Counted from the stretch's first letter, positions 1 to 7,881 are shown. The stretch: DNA of 9,095 nucleotides from Synechococcaceae cyanobacterium RL_1_2 (GCA_012033095.1 JAAUPO010000052.1:1-9095); one strand, 5' to 3'. The notes: generated by a model from the sequence alone, not told the origin. Translations and numbers: made by a program.

Positions 1-785
1 GGAAAATTATTCGGTGCAATTTCACCGACCCAAAACCATGGCTATCTTCGGGTTAATATTCGCGAGGGTAAAGTCACTCAGAAAGAAGCAAAGCCAACAC
101 GTCAGGGCAAAAACGATCCTTGTGGTGAGATGGAAGGTCTTTTATCTATTTCGTTCTCCCCTGAAGTTTCTTCTAATATTTCAAAACCAATTGAATCCTT
201 AACTAAAAATTTAACGTGGCTAATGTTTAATTTGGGGTGGCTTTGGTCAGGGTGCAAGGCGACCTTGTTATTCCCGAAAAAATAGTGCTAGTCAACGTGC
301 CCCATGGTGGCGAGGCTCCACATTTTTTTTTAAGAATCAGATCCCTGGCAAGATCCAGAGGATATGACCGCTAAGAATTTTGCAAAACTTTTTAAAGGTC
401 GTTTACGTAATTTTTATAATGCCCTAGCTCAAATTACTCAGCAAAATATCGATCCTCAGAGACTACAGAATTGTGGTCAAATTAATCGAGGTACTTGGCA
501 CGAAGCCGCTGATACCAACTGCCGTATTGTAATTGCCAGTGGTAGAGAAGAATTCGGAAAATCCTTTGCCTTAGCCCAGCTTCATCATCAACGATTTAAG
601 GTTAATGGTAACTATGATGGCAATCTTTGCGGTCAAGTCCAAGGAGGTGTCAAAGCTTCCCCTGTATGGATTGTGGATTTAGATGAATATCAAGTTGTCA
701 CAATTTTTGGGGTCGAACGGCTTCACCACGTAGTGATTATTTACAAAGTCTAAATCAAGCAATTCAAGTGTTTCCATTTCAATAA
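1..785 (+). pseudogene. Type III CRISPR RAMP (Cas7-group) protein, 3' part, frameshifted
   Basis: RAMP proteins of this kind form the crRNA-binding backbone of type III CRISPR effector complexes. The frame is open from base 1, so the 5' end lies outside the window. Three single-base lesions break it: an extra T near 238, a missing A near 332-333 just after a T9 run, and a missing A near 716-717. With these corrected, one frame runs to the TAA at 783-785 and gives 261 residues. The restored product has an LFG segment at its start, a glycine-rich loop LGGFGQGARRPCYSR (about 232-276), APWWRGST, and a late GGVKASPVWI segment followed by YQVVTIFGV, all typical of RAMPs. The restored C-terminus is YLQSLNQAIQVFPFQ. 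The stop lies 26 bases before the CARF-HEPN gene, which implies one operon. The subtype (III-B or III-D, Cmr6-like or other) cannot be settled from this fragment. The initial methionine at 364 is only an internal ATG. Confidence 0.72.
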
Positions 786-811
786 ACTCTAATACAACTT
801 TTCAACTCATT

Positions 812-2284
812 ATGAATAAAATTCTTGTTGCAACCATTGGTACTCGTGAGTTGATGTTTCAAGTCGATGATGGTACTTGGTATAACGTAGGCAATGACCG
901 CCAGGACGATGATATTATTAGTCAACAAAATCAAGTTACTGCAAGTTTAGGCTTAGACTGGGAAGAATATAAATCCTATCGTAAGCTGACAAAATATCTC
1001 CTTGATAATTTAGAACAATATCAAAATCGCATTAAGCCTGTTATTTGGGGTAAGCTTTTTCAAGATTTGCAGGGAGAATTAAAAAAAGTTTATCTCCTCT
1101 GCACAGATCAACCAGAAAGCGTTTCCTTTAGGACAAGAGATACTATCTATGGGGGTCAGATTATTGCTCACTTTTTAAAAAAGCTGGGTCTGGATGTTGA
1201 AATTATTACCTTCGGGAAAGATGGCATTAACCCCAGTGATTTTGAACAGATGTTTCGATGGTGGCAACGTGTTTGGGATCAGCAGATTATTGTGGACAAT
1301 GATGACCTTATTCTTTGTTTGAAAGGTGGCGTTGGTCAAACGGCTGAAGCGGGGAGAACTTCTGCGTTAGGTTTTTTTGGAGAAAGAGTAGAATTTTATG
1401 ATTCCCAAGAAAACCAAAAACTCAATCAACAAGGGATGCCCTCGGAATATATCGGCCCAACCCTTGGGGCGAACTATCTCTGGAGTCGTGTACAAAAACA
1501 AGCTTTAGAACTGCTCAAAAATCATAACTATCTTGCTGTGCAAGGATTATTAGCAGCTTATTTCAAGCAAGATACTAAGGGATGGGGTTCTACACCTACT
1601 TTGCTAAAGGGAGCGATCGCTTGGAATCAGGGACAGTTTGATACATTTTTTAAACATGTCAAAAATGATTTAGACAATTCCCAAAAATCCCAAGACCAAA
1701 ACTATTGGTGGCAAGCCTATGAACAAGCTTATACTGCTGTAATTCGTCTCAAACAAGACAATACAACAGAAGCAATGTTGCATAGTTTTAGAACAATTGA
1801 AGGTCTAATTTATGAATGGATACAAGAAAAATTTAAGAAATATATCAACTACGTAGATAGTCAAGGCACTTCATATCCTGTATTGAAAAACAATATTTTA
1901 TCAATCTATCCCAATCTAAGGGATTTGTTTGAACGATTCGATCAAGAGAATAAAGGCACTGTTAAAATTAGTGGTGAAGTGCAAGCAGCCCTGGTTTTAC
2001 AAACGATTCCCGAGGCAGGTCAAGACCCCGATTTTAAGGCATGGAATAGTAAAAATGCGAGGGATACTCGTAATCGTTTATCCCATAGATTAGGGGGTAT
2101 TGATAAACGGGACTTGTTTCTCGCTTGGGGTACGGATATTCATAAGCCAGAACATTGGCAACAAAGGTTATTAGGTTGCATTAATTTAATCACAGGTCAA
2201 ACTTTTAGTACTTTTGAACAGGCGAGTTTATTCCCCATCATTCATCATCAGCTTCAGAAAAAAATCAACAATTATCAGGTGTGA
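812..2284 (+). CDS. CARF-HEPN ribonuclease, Csm6/Csx1-like type III CRISPR ancillary protein
   Basis: This is an intact 490-residue cytoplasmic protein. The N-terminal ~200 residues look like a CARF (cyclic oligoadenylate sensor) domain: strand 1 is ILVATIGTRELMF (residues 4-16), and a second nucleotide-loop motif LCLKGGVGQTAEAGRTSA has its glycines around 172-175. A helical middle follows. The C-terminal HEPN domain includes a helix HSFRTIEGLIYEW (from 324) and the signature RNRLSH, an R-x4-H motif with R420 and H425. In Csm6/Csx1 enzymes, cyclic oligoadenylate made by Cas10 binds CARF and activates HEPN to cut RNA non-specifically. The gene starts 26 bases after the RAMP stop, consistent with co-transcription. 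There is no obvious Shine-Dalgarno sequence before the ATG, which is common in cyanobacteria. Which ring size (cA4 or cA6) it senses cannot be read from the sequence, and the exact family name is uncertain. Confidence 0.85.
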   Translation: MNKILVATIGTRELMFQVDDGTWYNVGNDRQDDDIISQQNQVTASLGLDWEEYKSYRKLTKYLLDNLEQYQNRIKPVIWGKLFQDLQGELKKVYLLCTDQPESVSFRTRDTIYGGQIIAHFLKKLGLDVEIITFGKDGINPSDFEQMFRWWQRVWDQQIIVDNDDLILCLKGGVGQTAEAGRTSALGFFGERVEFYDSQENQKLNQQGMPSEYIGPTLGANYLWSRVQKQALELLKNHNYLAVQGLLAAYFKQDTKGWGSTPTLLKGAIAWNQGQFDTFFKHVKNDLDNSQKSQDQNYWWQAYEQAYTAVIRLKQDNTTEAMLHSFRTIEGLIYEWIQEKFKKYINYVDSQGTSYPVLKNNILSIYPNLRDLFERFDQENKGTVKISGEVQAALVLQTIPEAGQDPDFKAWNSKNARDTRNRLSHRLGGIDKRDLFLAWGTDIHKPEHWQQRLLGCINLITGQTFSTFEQASLFPIIHHQLQKKINNYQV

Positions 2285-2463
2285 TGATCTGCGATCTGTA
2301 AACGGCGTTGGTTGATATGGGCGGTGGGCGATCGCCCTTTAATCGGTTATGAATAGAAGTATTGTTACTTCAGATGAAGATCAAAAATCAATTAACCCCT
2401 AGCATTTTACAGATAGTAATTATTATCTCATCCCAAATTGGCTTGAATAGGCATCCTATGAAT

Positions 2464-2526
2464 TTGTGAAAAGACTATATAGCAAAGATTTCACAATTTT
2501 ATCGTCTGTCCTATTTTATAAAATTG
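2464..2526. repeat. Two overlapping inverted repeats between convergent genes
   Basis: TTGTGAAA at 2464-2471 pairs with TTTCACAA at 2489-2496. CAATTTTAT at 2494-2502 pairs with ATAAAATTG at 2518-2526. The right arm of the first overlaps the left arm of the second by three bases, so the two hairpins compete at the junction. They lie between the 3' ends of the CARF-HEPN gene and selO, where a bidirectional terminator would be expected. The stems are AT-rich and no long U-tract follows either one, so terminator function is only a guess. The rest of 2285-2567 shows no gene. It does contain a HIP1-centred 12-bp palindrome at 2326-2337. Confidence 0.35.
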
Positions 2527-2567
2527 GTATTAGAAGACAACAATTTAATTTGATTGATCATGCAACA

Positions 2568-4270
2568 TTAAGATGAACAGCTATAGTACGATACACCACC
2601 AGCTTTGAAAAATTCCCTAGGTTTTAGGCAATAATATTTAGCCTCTACTGCCTCGGATTGCTCATCATAGGGCTGACTAAAGACCGTTTGTAATTCTTTA
2701 ACTAAGGCGTAGTCCCCCTGCATCGCTTGTTGATAGGCCGGGACAATTAACCATTCTCGCCAAGTATATTTAGGGTTTGTTTGTTTCATCTTGGTTGATA
2801 TTTCAGCCAAATTCCCATCGTTCATGATCAGCTCACGCCAACGGTGTAACCAAGCTTGCCATTGCTCCTCAACTTGGGGCGAAATTTCGTTATAAAAGCT
2901 CTTTTTCAGTGGGGAGATATCCTCTGGAATGTGGGATAACTCACGGAAGAAAATGGTGTAATCTACCTCTGTATGGGCCATCAACTCCATTAATTGGTCA
3001 AATAACGTTGAGGGATATTGACTCAAACCAAGTTTAGCCGCCCACATTTGTTGGATTTTGGTTTGCATTGTTGCGGCAAAACCACGACCTACTTGGTCAA
3101 ATTGTTCTAACGCTTCAGCATCTTCGGCTAGTAGGGGTCTTACGGATTTCCAAAACATCTGGAAATTAGCTTCTGCCGCGATCGATTGATTAAAGAAAGA
3201 AAAATGTTGGCCGCCCCCAGTCCAAGGTTGAAACTTGGGATCAAACAGTTCACAAAACCCAAAGGGGCCATAATCGAGGGTAAGACACCCAGCCGCGCAA
3301 TTGTCACTATTAAAATTTCCCTGGCAATAACCAACCCGTAACCAATTAGCCACCAACGAAGTTAAACGATCGCGAAATAGCTTGGCTAACTCAACTAATT
3401 GGTCGGCAAAAGGAAGGTTTGGAGTGATGTCCCTTTTGTACTCCCGTTCGATTAAATGGGAGACGATCATACCTAACTCTTCTAAGGCTTTGGGGTGGGC
3501 ATTACTGCGATCGCGGCGGGCAAATAACTCTAACTGACCAACCCGCAAAAAAGATGGTGCCACACGAGTGGAAATAGCCACAGGATTGTTCACCAAAATA
3601 TCAGGATCAAAGGAATAAGCATCAGGGGAATACCAAGGCCGGGCAACGGTTTCAGCTTTAGAAACATACAAAGTTAAAGAGCGCGAAGTAGGAATCCCTA
3701 ACGCATGCATATACTCTTGGGCCAGAAACTCCCGCACACTGGAACGTAGGACAGCTCGTCCATCACCCCCACGACCATAAGGCGTTGGGCCACCACCTTT
3801 CAATTGCATTTCCCAACGCTGACCCTTGAATAGGCCTTCAAACACCGATATCGCCCGACCATCCCCATAACCATTCCCAGTGCCAAAGGGACAATTTTGG
3901 ATATATTCCGTACCATAAATTGATAAAGCATAACCCGTCGCCCAACCCACCTGACGCATCGGTTCATGGGCCGCAGTGATATCCCCAGAAAATAGCCGAC
4001 AAAATTCTCATCCATCGCCAGTTCATCCCCTAACCCCAGCTCCCCAAAGAGAGTGCTGCTATGGGTTACATATTCTGCTTCTGGGATTGGCGTGGGGGTC
4101 ACAGGAACAAAATGACCCGAAAACACCTGACGAGGATGGTGATCATTTCCATCTGCGGTGGCATCAGGGTCGGCATTTAATGTATTCATCAAGGAATAAT
4201 CCACCAATTGCACAAACTCATCGAAGGTGGTGACGTTGGTCTTAACAGATGGTTGAGATGAATAGGGCAT
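2568..4270 (-). pseudogene. selO: Protein adenylyltransferase SelO (YdiU/UPF0061), one frameshift
   Basis: SelO is a pseudokinase-fold enzyme that transfers AMP from ATP to Ser/Thr/Tyr of target proteins. The main open frame is 2568-3959 (463 residues from its first Met). It carries GYGDGRAI (31-37), the ATP-binding lysine in [17 protein letters not shown] (K54), NSDN (D219) and DYGPFGF (D229). The ten-residue spacing of the two aspartates fits the family's catalytic and metal-binding pair. It ends YSCSS, with Cys where eukaryotic SELO has selenocysteine. The N-terminal ~95 residues (MPYSSQP... to FVGYF) lie in another frame, 4270 down to about 3990. Adding one A to the A4 run at 3989-3992 (+ strand) joins them as [28 protein letters not shown], giving 567 residues. 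The ATG at 4270 is chosen because homology-like sequence begins near there. An in-frame ATG at 4384 would add 38 unfamiliar residues. Apart from the shift nothing is missing, so this is either a fresh pseudogene or a sequence error. Confidence 0.85.
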
Positions 4271-4508
4271 GGTTACTAGCGTCCGTAGGGTGGGGAAAGA
4301 TACATGGTTACCGAATAACTTTCTAGAGGCTAGCATATTCAAGATGGGGCTTTCCAGCCTAATTGAATTGTGGGTAAACCCCAAAAAAAACTCCCTGACA
4401 ATCCACTTAACCCACCCATCAGGAGCAGATAGGATTTGGGGTCATTCATTGACTTTAATCAGGAGCTAGGTAAAAAGCTTGATATTTAGCGATCGAGGAG
4501 GGAAAACA

Positions 4509-4622
4509 ATGCCCTATGCTCTTTCCTTTGTGGTGCGAAGAGGAGTTTTCACCACACCATTTTCAAGCATCTTCCTCGGAGACTTCCCTAACTTTTTACT
4601 TATCAAAAATCCTATAAAATAA
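4509..4622 (+). CDS. Possible 37-residue small protein, unrecognised
   Basis: An ATG at 4509 is preceded by a purine-rich GGAGGG at 4498-4503, a plausible Shine-Dalgarno sequence at suitable spacing. The frame runs 37 codons to TAA. The product starts MPYALSFVVRRGVF and is moderately hydrophobic and basic, with no motif I recognise. The DNA contains a 7-bp inverted repeat, TGTGGTG...CACCACA, about 4531-4558. There is no coding neighbour on this strand for 900 bases. A chance ORF is as likely as a gene. Confidence 0.15.
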   Translation: MPYALSFVVRRGVFTTPFSSIFLGDFPNFLLIKNPIK

Positions 4623-4928
4623 ATTCTAAAAATCAGGAATTACATAGGCACAATAACCTCCTAGACCTGGGCCACTTATGTGGGAAATCGCTGCCGTCAA
4701 CTCATAGGGATAATCACTACGGTTTCAAACCCCAAAACACCATTATCTTTCATTACGAAACTAGCAATCCAGTCAGTTTGATATTTGACGAAATCTACAT
4801 TTCCTATACCACCACCCTGTACCGCCACAGTGAGAAAATATTTGATTAGCATAACTTTTCAACAGAACGGATGACGCAAGAATATTTTCAGCAACACTGT
4901 CTGCTCGTTTTGAGCTTCCATCTGCCTT

Positions 4929-5109
4929 TATAGAACCCATGTGAGATCTTGATCTTGAACCATAAAGCTTTCAGGTATATCGCTTTTAACGGTCAATGAA
5001 CAGTAAGAGTTGAGCCGAACAAACCTTACTCAAAATGAACCTGATCAGCCTGAAATCAATATAGTTCAAGCATTACAAACCTACCGATAGACACCAAATG
5101 GGTTCTATA
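4929..5109. repeat. 12-bp inverted repeat pair spanning 181 bases
   Basis: TATAGAACCCAT at 4929-4940 is the exact reverse complement of ATGGGTTCTATA at 5098-5109. The right arm runs into the first unit of the 15-bp tandem repeat. The enclosed 157 bases have no gene. The pair could mark a small non-autonomous element or arise by chance in AT-rich sequence. I see no flanking target-site duplication. Confidence 0.4.
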
Positions 5110-5131
5110 GATATACGTTCTATAGATATAC
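5102..5131. repeat. Perfect 15-bp tandem repeat, two copies
   Basis: GTTCTATAGATATAC occurs twice back to back (5102-5116 and 5117-5131). A degenerate continuation follows, 5134-5151, which is itself an inverted repeat with arms GATATA and TATATC. The block is extremely AT-rich and lies in the intergenic region about 450 bases upstream of rel. A slippage-prone microsatellite-like repeat or an eroded mobile-element edge are both possible. Nothing shows a function. Confidence 0.75.
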
Positions 5132-5285
5132 AAGATATACATAGATATATCGGTTTGGAAAATTTTAGCCCTTTTTATATACACCCTTAACCCTGCCAAG
5201 CTTTTAGTCTTCTTAACCTAAAAAAATATTTCAGTCCCATTACTATCTCTGTTTTGCCACTTTGACCCCAACAAAGAAAGCTAAC

Positions 5286-5357
5286 TTCGATTATTGATCG
5301 AACAAAATAGTTTATTTGAACTATTAATAGAACCAACACAATGATTAATTAATCATT
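5286..5357. repeat. Cluster of three palindromes upstream of rel
   Basis: Three dyads lie in 72 bases. TTCGAT/ATCGAA is at 5286-5302 with a 5-base spacer. AATAGTT/AACTATT is at 5306-5325 with a 6-base loop. A perfect uninterrupted 18-bp palindrome, AATGATTAATTAATCATT, is at 5340-5357. They lie 220-290 bases before the rel start. Such dyads could be regulator-binding sites in an upstream promoter region, but no known operator consensus is matched. Confidence 0.45.
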
Positions 5358-5446
5358 AAAATTTATGGATAATTTAGGCTGTGTCAACGGGGTTACATAC
5401 TCAATATTATGGCACCATCCCAGGGATCGTAAGGTCATGGAGAGAC

Positions 5447-5454
5447 GCGATCGC
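5447..5454. repeat. HIP1 octamer, one of eight in the window
   Basis: GCGATCGC is the highly iterated palindrome of many cyanobacterial genomes. Exact copies start at 1613, 2328, 3507, 5447, 7725, 7969, 8481 and 8813. Eight in 9.1 kb is far above chance, which would give about 0.1 for an 8-mer. They occur in genes and gaps alike and support a cyanobacterial origin. Confidence 0.9.
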
Positions 5455-5475
5455 CCAGAAAAAGCCAGCAAAGGA

Positions 5476-5505
5476 TTGTTAAATAGCCGTAAATAACTGT
5501 TTATA
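5476..5505 (+). promoter_or_regulatory. Weak candidate sigma-70-type promoter for rel
   Basis: TTGTTA at 5476-5481 and TTTATA at 5500-5505 are separated by 18 bases, a rough match to -35 and -10 elements. They lie 71 bases or more before the rel ATG. In AT-rich DNA such matches are frequent, so this is only a suggestion. Confidence 0.2.
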
Positions 5506-5541
5506 AATAACAAAAGGATTTGATACATATCAGTTAAGATT

Positions 5542-5557
5542 AAGGGTAGCGACCCTT
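5542..5557 (+). promoter_or_regulatory. Small hairpin in the rel 5' leader
   Basis: AAGGGT at 5542-5547 and ACCCTT at 5552-5557 form a perfect six-base-pair stem with a four-base loop AGCG. The stem ends 18 bases before the rel ATG, just upstream of a weak purine stretch (TTGAGAG). In mRNA it could modulate ribosome access. This is inferred from position only. Confidence 0.35.
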
Positions 5558-5575
5558 CCCCGTGTTGAGAGTGCC

Positions 5576-7813
5576 ATGGCTACATCTTGCCCCCCCACCC
5601 CCTTTTCTGTGGAATTACCCGATTGGCTACAAACCTGTTTAAGTAATCCCCAAAGTGGCGATGATAATTTGGTTTGTCGTTCTTTTAATTACGCCTACCA
5701 ATTGCACCAAGATCAGTTTAGAAAATCAGGGGAACCCTATATTGCCCATCCGGTAGCGGTGGCTTCGGTATTGAGGGATCTACAAGGGGGCAGTCATATG
5801 ATTGCAGCGGGCTTTTTACATGATGTGGTGGAGGATACCGACGTTACCACTGAAGATATTCGAGAGATGTTTGGGGATGAAGTCGCCCATCTTGTGGATG
5901 GGGTCACCAAACTATCTAAATTTAACTTTTCTAGCAATCAAGAACGTCAAGCGGAAAACTTTAGGCGCATGTTCTTGGCCATGGCCGAAGACGTACGGGT
6001 GATCGTCGTCAAGCTCGCCGATCGCTTACATAATATGCGAACCCTGGAGCATGTTAGCCCTGAAAAACAAGTTATTAAAGCAAAAGAAACCAGGGATATT
6101 TTTGCCCCCCTAGCCAATCGTTTAGGGATATGGCGCATCAAATGGGAATTAGAGGATCTCTGTTTTAAATATCTCGAACCAGAGGATTACCAACAGGTCA
6201 AACAACTGATCTCCGATCGCCGCATTAACCGCGAACAAAAACTTCGGGATGCCATTATGTGCATCCGTCTTCGCTTAGATGAAATGGGGCTCAAGGTTTA
6301 TGAAATCAAGGGCCGCCCCAAGCACCTCTATGGCATTTACAACAAAATGAAAAGCCAACATAAGGGCTTTGACGAAATTTTTGATATTGCGGGCATTCGG
6401 ATCATCGTTGATACCAAGGATGAATGTTATCGGGCGTTGGCGGTGGTGCATGACGAATTTAAACCCATTCCCAATCGCTTCAAAGATTACATTGGCTTAC
6501 CAAAGGCCAATCTTTATCAATCCCTACATACTACGGTTATCGGTTTAAATGGTCGTCCGTTAGAAGTACAAATTCGGACTTTAGAAATGCATCAGGTGGC
6601 AGAATACGGTATTGCCGCCCATTGGAAATATAAGGAAACTGGAGGATCTAGCAATACTCCCCTCGATGCTAAGGACGAAAAATTTAGTTGGCTACGACAA
6701 TTACTGGAGTGGCAAAATGATCTCAAAGATGCCCAGGAGTACGTAGATAATCTACGGGATAACCTGTTTGAAGATGACGTGTATGTGTTTACCCCCAGGG
6801 GGGATTTGATTGCCCTAGCCCATGGTTCCACCTCGGTGGATTTTGCCTATCGTATCCATACGGAAGTGGGAAACCAGATGAAAGGGGTACGGATTAATGG
6901 TCAATGGTCAGTGCTGGACACCAAATTAAAAAATGGGGACATTGTAGAAATTATCACCCAAAAAAATACCCATCCCAGTGCTGATTGGCTCAATTTTGTG
7001 GTTACCCCTGGGGCCCGAAATAAAATTCGTCAATGGTATAAACGGTTCCATCGCGAAGAAAATATTAACCATGGCCGGGAGTTATTGGAACGGGAATTAG
7101 GGAAACGGGGTTTAGATGCCCTGCTCAAATCTGACCCCATGCTCGATGTGGCAAAAAAATGTAATTACCAAAGCGTTGATGATCTGTTGGCAGCGTTGGG
7201 TTACGGAGAAGTCACCATCAATCAAGTGGTTAACCGCATTCGGGATTTTGTGAAAACAGAGCAAAAACTTCACGAGCAACCGGATAAAAAGGAAAAAGAA
7301 TTAATTGCGGATCTTAATGGTGCCGCTACGATTAAGGGTAAGAGTAAACCGATTAAGGATCCCATTATTGGGGTTGAGGGTTTATTGCACCATATGGCGG
7401 GGTGTTGCCATCCTTTACCCGGAGAACCGATCGTGGGGGTGGTGACTAGGGATTCGAGTAAAGGTATTTCGATCCATCGTCAGGGGTGTTCTAATTTGGA
7501 TAGTTTAGAACCCGATCGCCTCTTACCCGTGAGCTGGAATCCAAACCCAGAAGAGGGTCGTCCCCGCACCTATCCAGTTAACCTCAAAATTCAAGCCCTC
7601 GATCGCGTGGGGGTCTTTAAGGACATCTTAGCCAAAGTGAGCGATCAAAAAATTAATATCCGTAATGCTGGGGTCAAAACGGGCAAAGATAAACCGGCCA
7701 TTATTTCCCTAAGCATTGATATCTGCGATCGCCATCAGTTGGAGCATACCATCAGCCAAATTCGGAAAATGGGGGACATTCTCAATGTTTGTCGGGTTCA
7801 AGATTTAAACTGA
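5576..7813 (+). CDS. spoT: Bifunctional (p)ppGpp synthetase/hydrolase, long RSH protein
   Basis: This protein makes and degrades the alarmone (p)ppGpp, transferring pyrophosphate from ATP to GDP/GTP and removing it with an Mn-dependent HD site. It is intact at 745 residues, usual for long RSH proteins. The HD hydrolase shows H58 (HPVAVA), H82-D83 and E86-D87 (HDVVEDTD), and D149 (LADRLHNM). The synthetase shows GRPKHLYGIY, D270 (FDIAGIRI), RFKD at 301-304 and E330 (EVQIRT). The RxKD rather than ExDD form is that of bifunctional Rel enzymes. TGS spans about 400-462, then come a zinc-finger-like CCHPLPGE motif (C610, C611, H612) and a C-terminal ACT domain from about 666. Both active sites look complete. 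The ATG at 5576 has a weak ribosome-binding site, and a small hairpin lies just upstream. The frameshifted glycerate kinase gene follows 68 bases later. The product may equally be named rel or relA. Confidence 0.95.
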   Translation: MATSCPPTPFSVELPDWLQTCLSNPQSGDDNLVCRSFNYAYQLHQDQFRKSGEPYIAHPVAVASVLRDLQGGSHMIAAGFLHDVVEDTDVTTEDIREMFGDEVAHLVDGVTKLSKFNFSSNQERQAENFRRMFLAMAEDVRVIVVKLADRLHNMRTLEHVSPEKQVIKAKETRDIFAPLANRLGIWRIKWELEDLCFKYLEPEDYQQVKQLISDRRINREQKLRDAIMCIRLRLDEMGLKVYEIKGRPKHLYGIYNKMKSQHKGFDEIFDIAGIRIIVDTKDECYRALAVVHDEFKPIPNRFKDYIGLPKANLYQSLHTTVIGLNGRPLEVQIRTLEMHQVAEYGIAAHWKYKETGGSSNTPLDAKDEKFSWLRQLLEWQNDLKDAQEYVDNLRDNLFEDDVYVFTPRGDLIALAHGSTSVDFAYRIHTEVGNQMKGVRINGQWSVLDTKLKNGDIVEIITQKNTHPSADWLNFVVTPGARNKIRQWYKRFHREENINHGRELLERELGKRGLDALLKSDPMLDVAKKCNYQSVDDLLAALGYGEVTINQVVNRIRDFVKTEQKLHEQPDKKEKELIADLNGAATIKGKSKPIKDPIIGVEGLLHHMAGCCHPLPGEPIVGVVTRDSSKGISIHRQGCSNLDSLEPDRLLPVSWNPNPEEGRPRTYPVNLKIQALDRVGVFKDILAKVSDQKINIRNAGVKTGKDKPAIISLSIDICDRHQLEHTISQIRKMGDILNVCRVQDLN

Positions 7814-7831
7814 TAACTTAACTGATAACTC
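7808..7831 (+). repeat. 12-bp tandem duplication across the rel stop codon
   Basis: AACTGATAACTT (7808-7819) is followed by AACTGATAACTC (7820-7831), matching at 11 of 12 bases. The rel stop TGA is inside the first copy, so the duplication leaves the protein unchanged. It resembles a replication-slippage event. Confidence 0.6.
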
Positions 7832-7881
7832 ATCCACTGCGACCCTAACTAGGTTTAGTTCAGGTCGGGGAAATAGATCTG

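Larger units (their letters stand above)
4271..5575. other. Long intergenic region between divergent selO and rel
   Basis: About 1.3 kb separates the 5' ends of two divergent genes, and I see no convincing gene in it. It must contain both promoters. It holds a 37-codon ORF with a good ribosome-binding site (4509-4622), an 85-codon stretch without stops or an ATG (4592-4849), a 12-bp inverted repeat pair (4929-4940 and 5098-5109), a 15-bp tandem repeat (5102-5131), a cluster of palindromes (5286-5357), one HIP1 site (5447-5454) and a small hairpin beside the rel start (5542-5557). Base composition is more AT-rich than in the flanking genes. It could be an eroded gene region, but no recognisable protein motif remains. 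Confidence 0.6.

Noticed and set aside
14..202. 62-codon ORF at the left end
   Set aside because: It overlaps the real RAMP frame (frame of base 1), which has family-like sequence. The other frame is low-complexity and basic, with no motif.
323..331. T9 run as an intrinsic terminator or programmed-slippage site
   Set aside because: There is no GC-rich stem before it, and it lies inside the RAMP frame. Adding or removing Ts still meets a TAA, whereas restoring one A after the run gives a clean frame. Simple loss of an A fits better than slippage.
3960..4000. Programmed frameshifting in selO
   Set aside because: There is no slippery heptamer with a downstream structure, and no such recoding is known to me in this family. 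Loss of one base from a homopolymer is simpler.
3976..4469. Plus-strand ORFs opposite the selO 5' part (3976-4233, 4269-4469)
   Set aside because: They are antisense to, or just upstream of, selO, have no recognisable motif, and are shadows of the coding frame or chance openings.
5802..6831. Short ORFs inside rel (5802-6002 +, 5947-6141 -, 6592-6831 -)
   Set aside because: They lie wholly within the intact, motif-rich rel gene in other frames.
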